From Acidovorax sp. SRB_14 (GTDB lineage: Bacteria > Pseudomonadota > Gammaproteobacteria > Burkholderiales > Burkholderiaceae_C): 56,229 nucleotides of DNA. Position numbers and translations under genes: made by a program. Under the pieces are notes generated by a model. That model searched no databases. It had not been told where the DNA came from and was given only the letters and a program-made list of their open reading frames with translations. How positions within the stretch are numbered: the first letter of the stretch is position 1; each line of letters starts with the position of its first letter. The stretch is taken from contig NZ_MWOK01000020.1 of the NCBI RefSeq assembly GCF_012932145.1, positions 1-56,229 of the forward strand, given 5' to 3'. Positions 54,921 through 56,229 of the stretch are shown here, one piece after another.

Positions 54921-55313
54921 GTGAGTACGACTAGGAATACGGATACCGTTGAAGTGATCATGAGAGACCAGCGTCGCAGGCGCTGGTCCCTTGCAGAGAA
55001 GGCCGCGCTGGTTCGTCGAACCTACGAGCCGGGTATGAGCGTGTCGCTCGTTGCACGCCAGGAAGGTGTCGCTGCCAGCTTGCTGTTCCAGTGGCGCAAG
55101 CTGGAACGACAAGGGGCGCTCACCGCTGTATCGGCCGGCGAGGCAGTGGTGCCTGCATCCGAGCTGGCTGCCGCCCGCGCCGAGATCGCCAAGCTGCAGC
55201 GTGTGCTCGGCAAGAAGACCCTGGAGAACGAGATCCTCAAGGAAGCCGTGGAGTACGCCGCCGAAAAAAAGTGGATTGCGCGCTCACCCTTGCTGGACGG
55301 GGACGGCCTGTGA
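54921..55313 (+). CDS. IS2-group transposase OrfA (helix-turn-helix)
   Basis: A 130-residue DNA-binding OrfA. The HTH region ([20 protein letters not shown], then [21 protein letters not shown]) is followed by a leucine-zipper-like coiled coil ([20 protein letters not shown]) that mediates dimerisation. GTG 54921 follows TAGGAG. A7 at 55264-55270 permits -1 slippage into OrfB to make the OrfAB transposase. Confidence 0.88.
   Translation: MSTTRNTDTVEVIMRDQRRRRWSLAEKAALVRRTYEPGMSVSLVARQEGVAASLLFQWRKLERQGALTAVSAGEAVVPASELAAARAEIAKLQRVLGKKTLENEILKEAVEYAAEKKWIARSPLLDGDGL
55264..55271 (+). promoter_or_regulatory. A7G slippery site for -1 programmed frameshift
   Basis: Seven A then G. In the OrfA frame it is read GAA AAA AAG TGG, in the -1 frame CGA AAA AAA GTG. 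The -1 frame leads directly into OrfB. IS2 itself uses A6G. Confidence 0.8.
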
Positions 55314-56200
55314 AGGCCGTCTGCCGTGCGCTGGGGTTGGCGCGCTCAAACATCCATCGCCTGCAAGTTCGACCTCGGGACTGGGTTGACGGTCGAACAC
55401 AGCGAACCGCTGCCGCCAGCGACGCTGCGTTGCTCGCTGAGATCACGGCTCAGATCACAGACCTGCCGACCTACGGCTATCGGCGCGCTTGCGCATTGGT
55501 CAATCGCCAGCGGGTCAGCACCGGCGCTGCGCGCGTGAACGCCAAGCGCGTCTACCGGGTGATGGCGGGCCAGGCTTTGCTGCTGCCGAAGGCGCCGAGG
55601 CGTCGACAGTCCAGCCGACCCCACGAGGGCAAGGTGGCGGTCGACCAAAGCGATGCGCGCTGGTGCTCGGATGGCTTCGAGATCAAATGCGACTCGGGCC
55701 AGACCGTCACTGCAACGTTTACGAAGGACTGCTGCGACCGCGAGATCGTGGCGTATCGGGCGTGGGAAGGCAAAGGGCTACCGGGCGAGCCGGTGCGCGA
55801 GATGCTCATCGAGGCGGTAGAAAAGCGCTTCGGACACGTGGACGCCATTCCCAGCGCGCATGTGCTGGAGTTCCTCTCTGACAACGGCAGTGCCTACATC
55901 GCGGCCGAGACCCGGCAAATTGCCCGGCAGTTGGGGCTGAAGCCGGTCAACACCCCAGTGTGCAGCCCGCAGAGCAACGGCATTGCCGAGAGCTTCGTGA
56001 ACACGTTCAAACGCGACTACGTCAGCCGCATGGACCTCGCCGATGCCAGGACCGTGATGGCGCAAATGCAGGCCGCCTTCGAGCACTTCAACGAGGTGCA
56101 CCCGCACTCGAGCCTGAAGATGAAATCACCCAGGGAGTTCAGGCAGCAGCGCGCTGCCCAGGGACGTCTCGCTCAAGCCGAGACGCTACATTGCGAATAG
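55310..56200 (+). CDS. IS2-group transposase OrfB (DDE integrase)
   Basis: The catalytic half of the transposase, 296 residues from GTG 55310 (which overlaps the orfA stop), or longer when made by frameshift at 55264-55271. It has an HTH_21-like domain ([26 protein letters not shown]) and an rve integrase core with the DDE triad in [16 protein letters not shown] and [14 protein letters not shown]. The integrase core matches the IS2/IS3 pattern through to [14 protein letters not shown]. No internal stop or frameshift is seen. Confidence 0.92.
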   Translation: MKAVCRALGLARSNIHRLQVRPRDWVDGRTQRTAAASDAALLAEITAQITDLPTYGYRRACALVNRQRVSTGAARVNAKRVYRVMAGQALLLPKAPRRRQSSRPHEGKVAVDQSDARWCSDGFEIKCDSGQTVTATFTKDCCDREIVAYRAWEGKGLPGEPVREMLIEAVEKRFGHVDAIPSAHVLEFLSDNGSAYIAAETRQIARQLGLKPVNTPVCSPQSNGIAESFVNTFKRDYVSRMDLADARTVMAQMQAAFEHFNEVHPHSSLKMKSPREFRQQRAAQGRLAQAETLHCE

Positions 56201-56229
56201 CCGTGTCCTGAAATACGGGGGCAAGATCA

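Larger units (their letters stand above)
54857..56229 (+). mobile_element. IS3-family insertion sequence, IS2 group
   Basis: About 1373 bp. The left terminal repeat begins TGAGCTGGCCCC and ends CAGGACACGG (54857-54886). The right repeat, read inward, begins TGATCTTGCCCC and also ends CAGGACACGG (56201-56229). These resemble the ends of E. coli IS2, and both proteins match IS2 InsC/InsD in pattern. The element fills the window to its last base. Target duplication cannot be checked because the right flank is missing. Two overlapping frames with an A7G slippery site are intact, so it may be active. Confidence 0.9.

Overview
The window is 56.2 kb of very GC-rich DNA. Its gene content and order fit a chromosome of the order Burkholderiales, most likely family Comamonadaceae (Acidovorax, Alicycliphilus or Hydrogenophaga type). 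This rests on recognition of the proteins: a TCA-cycle divergon with a HutC-type GntR regulator, a RibB protein with a decayed RibA-like domain, tolQRA, acnB, gshA, and a recurring palindromic element at gene ends. No search could be run. No rRNA, tRNA or CRISPR array was seen. The last base coincides with the right tip of an insertion sequence, so the window probably ends at an assembly break.

Layout. 0-6 kb: an M23 peptidase cut by the left edge, the glutamate symporter gltS, two small lipoproteins, and a minus-strand EamA transporter/diaminopimelate dehydrogenase/membrane protein cluster. 6-11.2 kb: an MFS transporter translationally coupled to truC, a DHH phosphoesterase, two small proteins and the rbgA/ylqF GTPase. 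11.2-20.8 kb: a FUSC membrane protein, gshA, an SDR, a NUDIX hydrolase, a class IV aminotransferase, DUF427 and DUF938 proteins, a lone GemA-like protein and a ferredoxin. 21-28.6 kb: a plus-strand series ribBX-ribH-nusB-aminotransferase-ybgC-tolQ-tolR-tolA, then trhP.

28.6-40.3 kb is a central-carbon block. mdh, a CitE-like lyase, an unknown exported protein and acnB run leftward. gntR, sdhCDAB, sdhE and gltA run rightward. The intergenic region at about 34.1 kb carries both outward promoters and a palindrome that fills the gntR promoter spacer, so one regulator may tune most of the cycle.

40.3-56.2 kb: a GlxA-type regulator, the glutathione-dependent formaldehyde pair frmA-fghA, a lipid A phosphoethanolamine transferase (eptA), rnk, a small membrane protein whose frame runs antisense into an acyltransferase, a proVWX-type compatible-solute ABC transporter with two divergent binding proteins, a PQQ-type sugar dehydrogenase, a 41-residue membrane microprotein, and an IS3-family (IS2-group) element.

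Two repeat families cut across this map. The first is a 45-55 bp two-hairpin element, ten copies here, always between or at the ends of genes. The second is a roughly 105-115 bp element, four copies in two pairs, with a TTAT box exactly 28 bp upstream of a DnaA-box-like TGTGGATAA. I consider these, with the TCA divergon, the most worthwhile leads.
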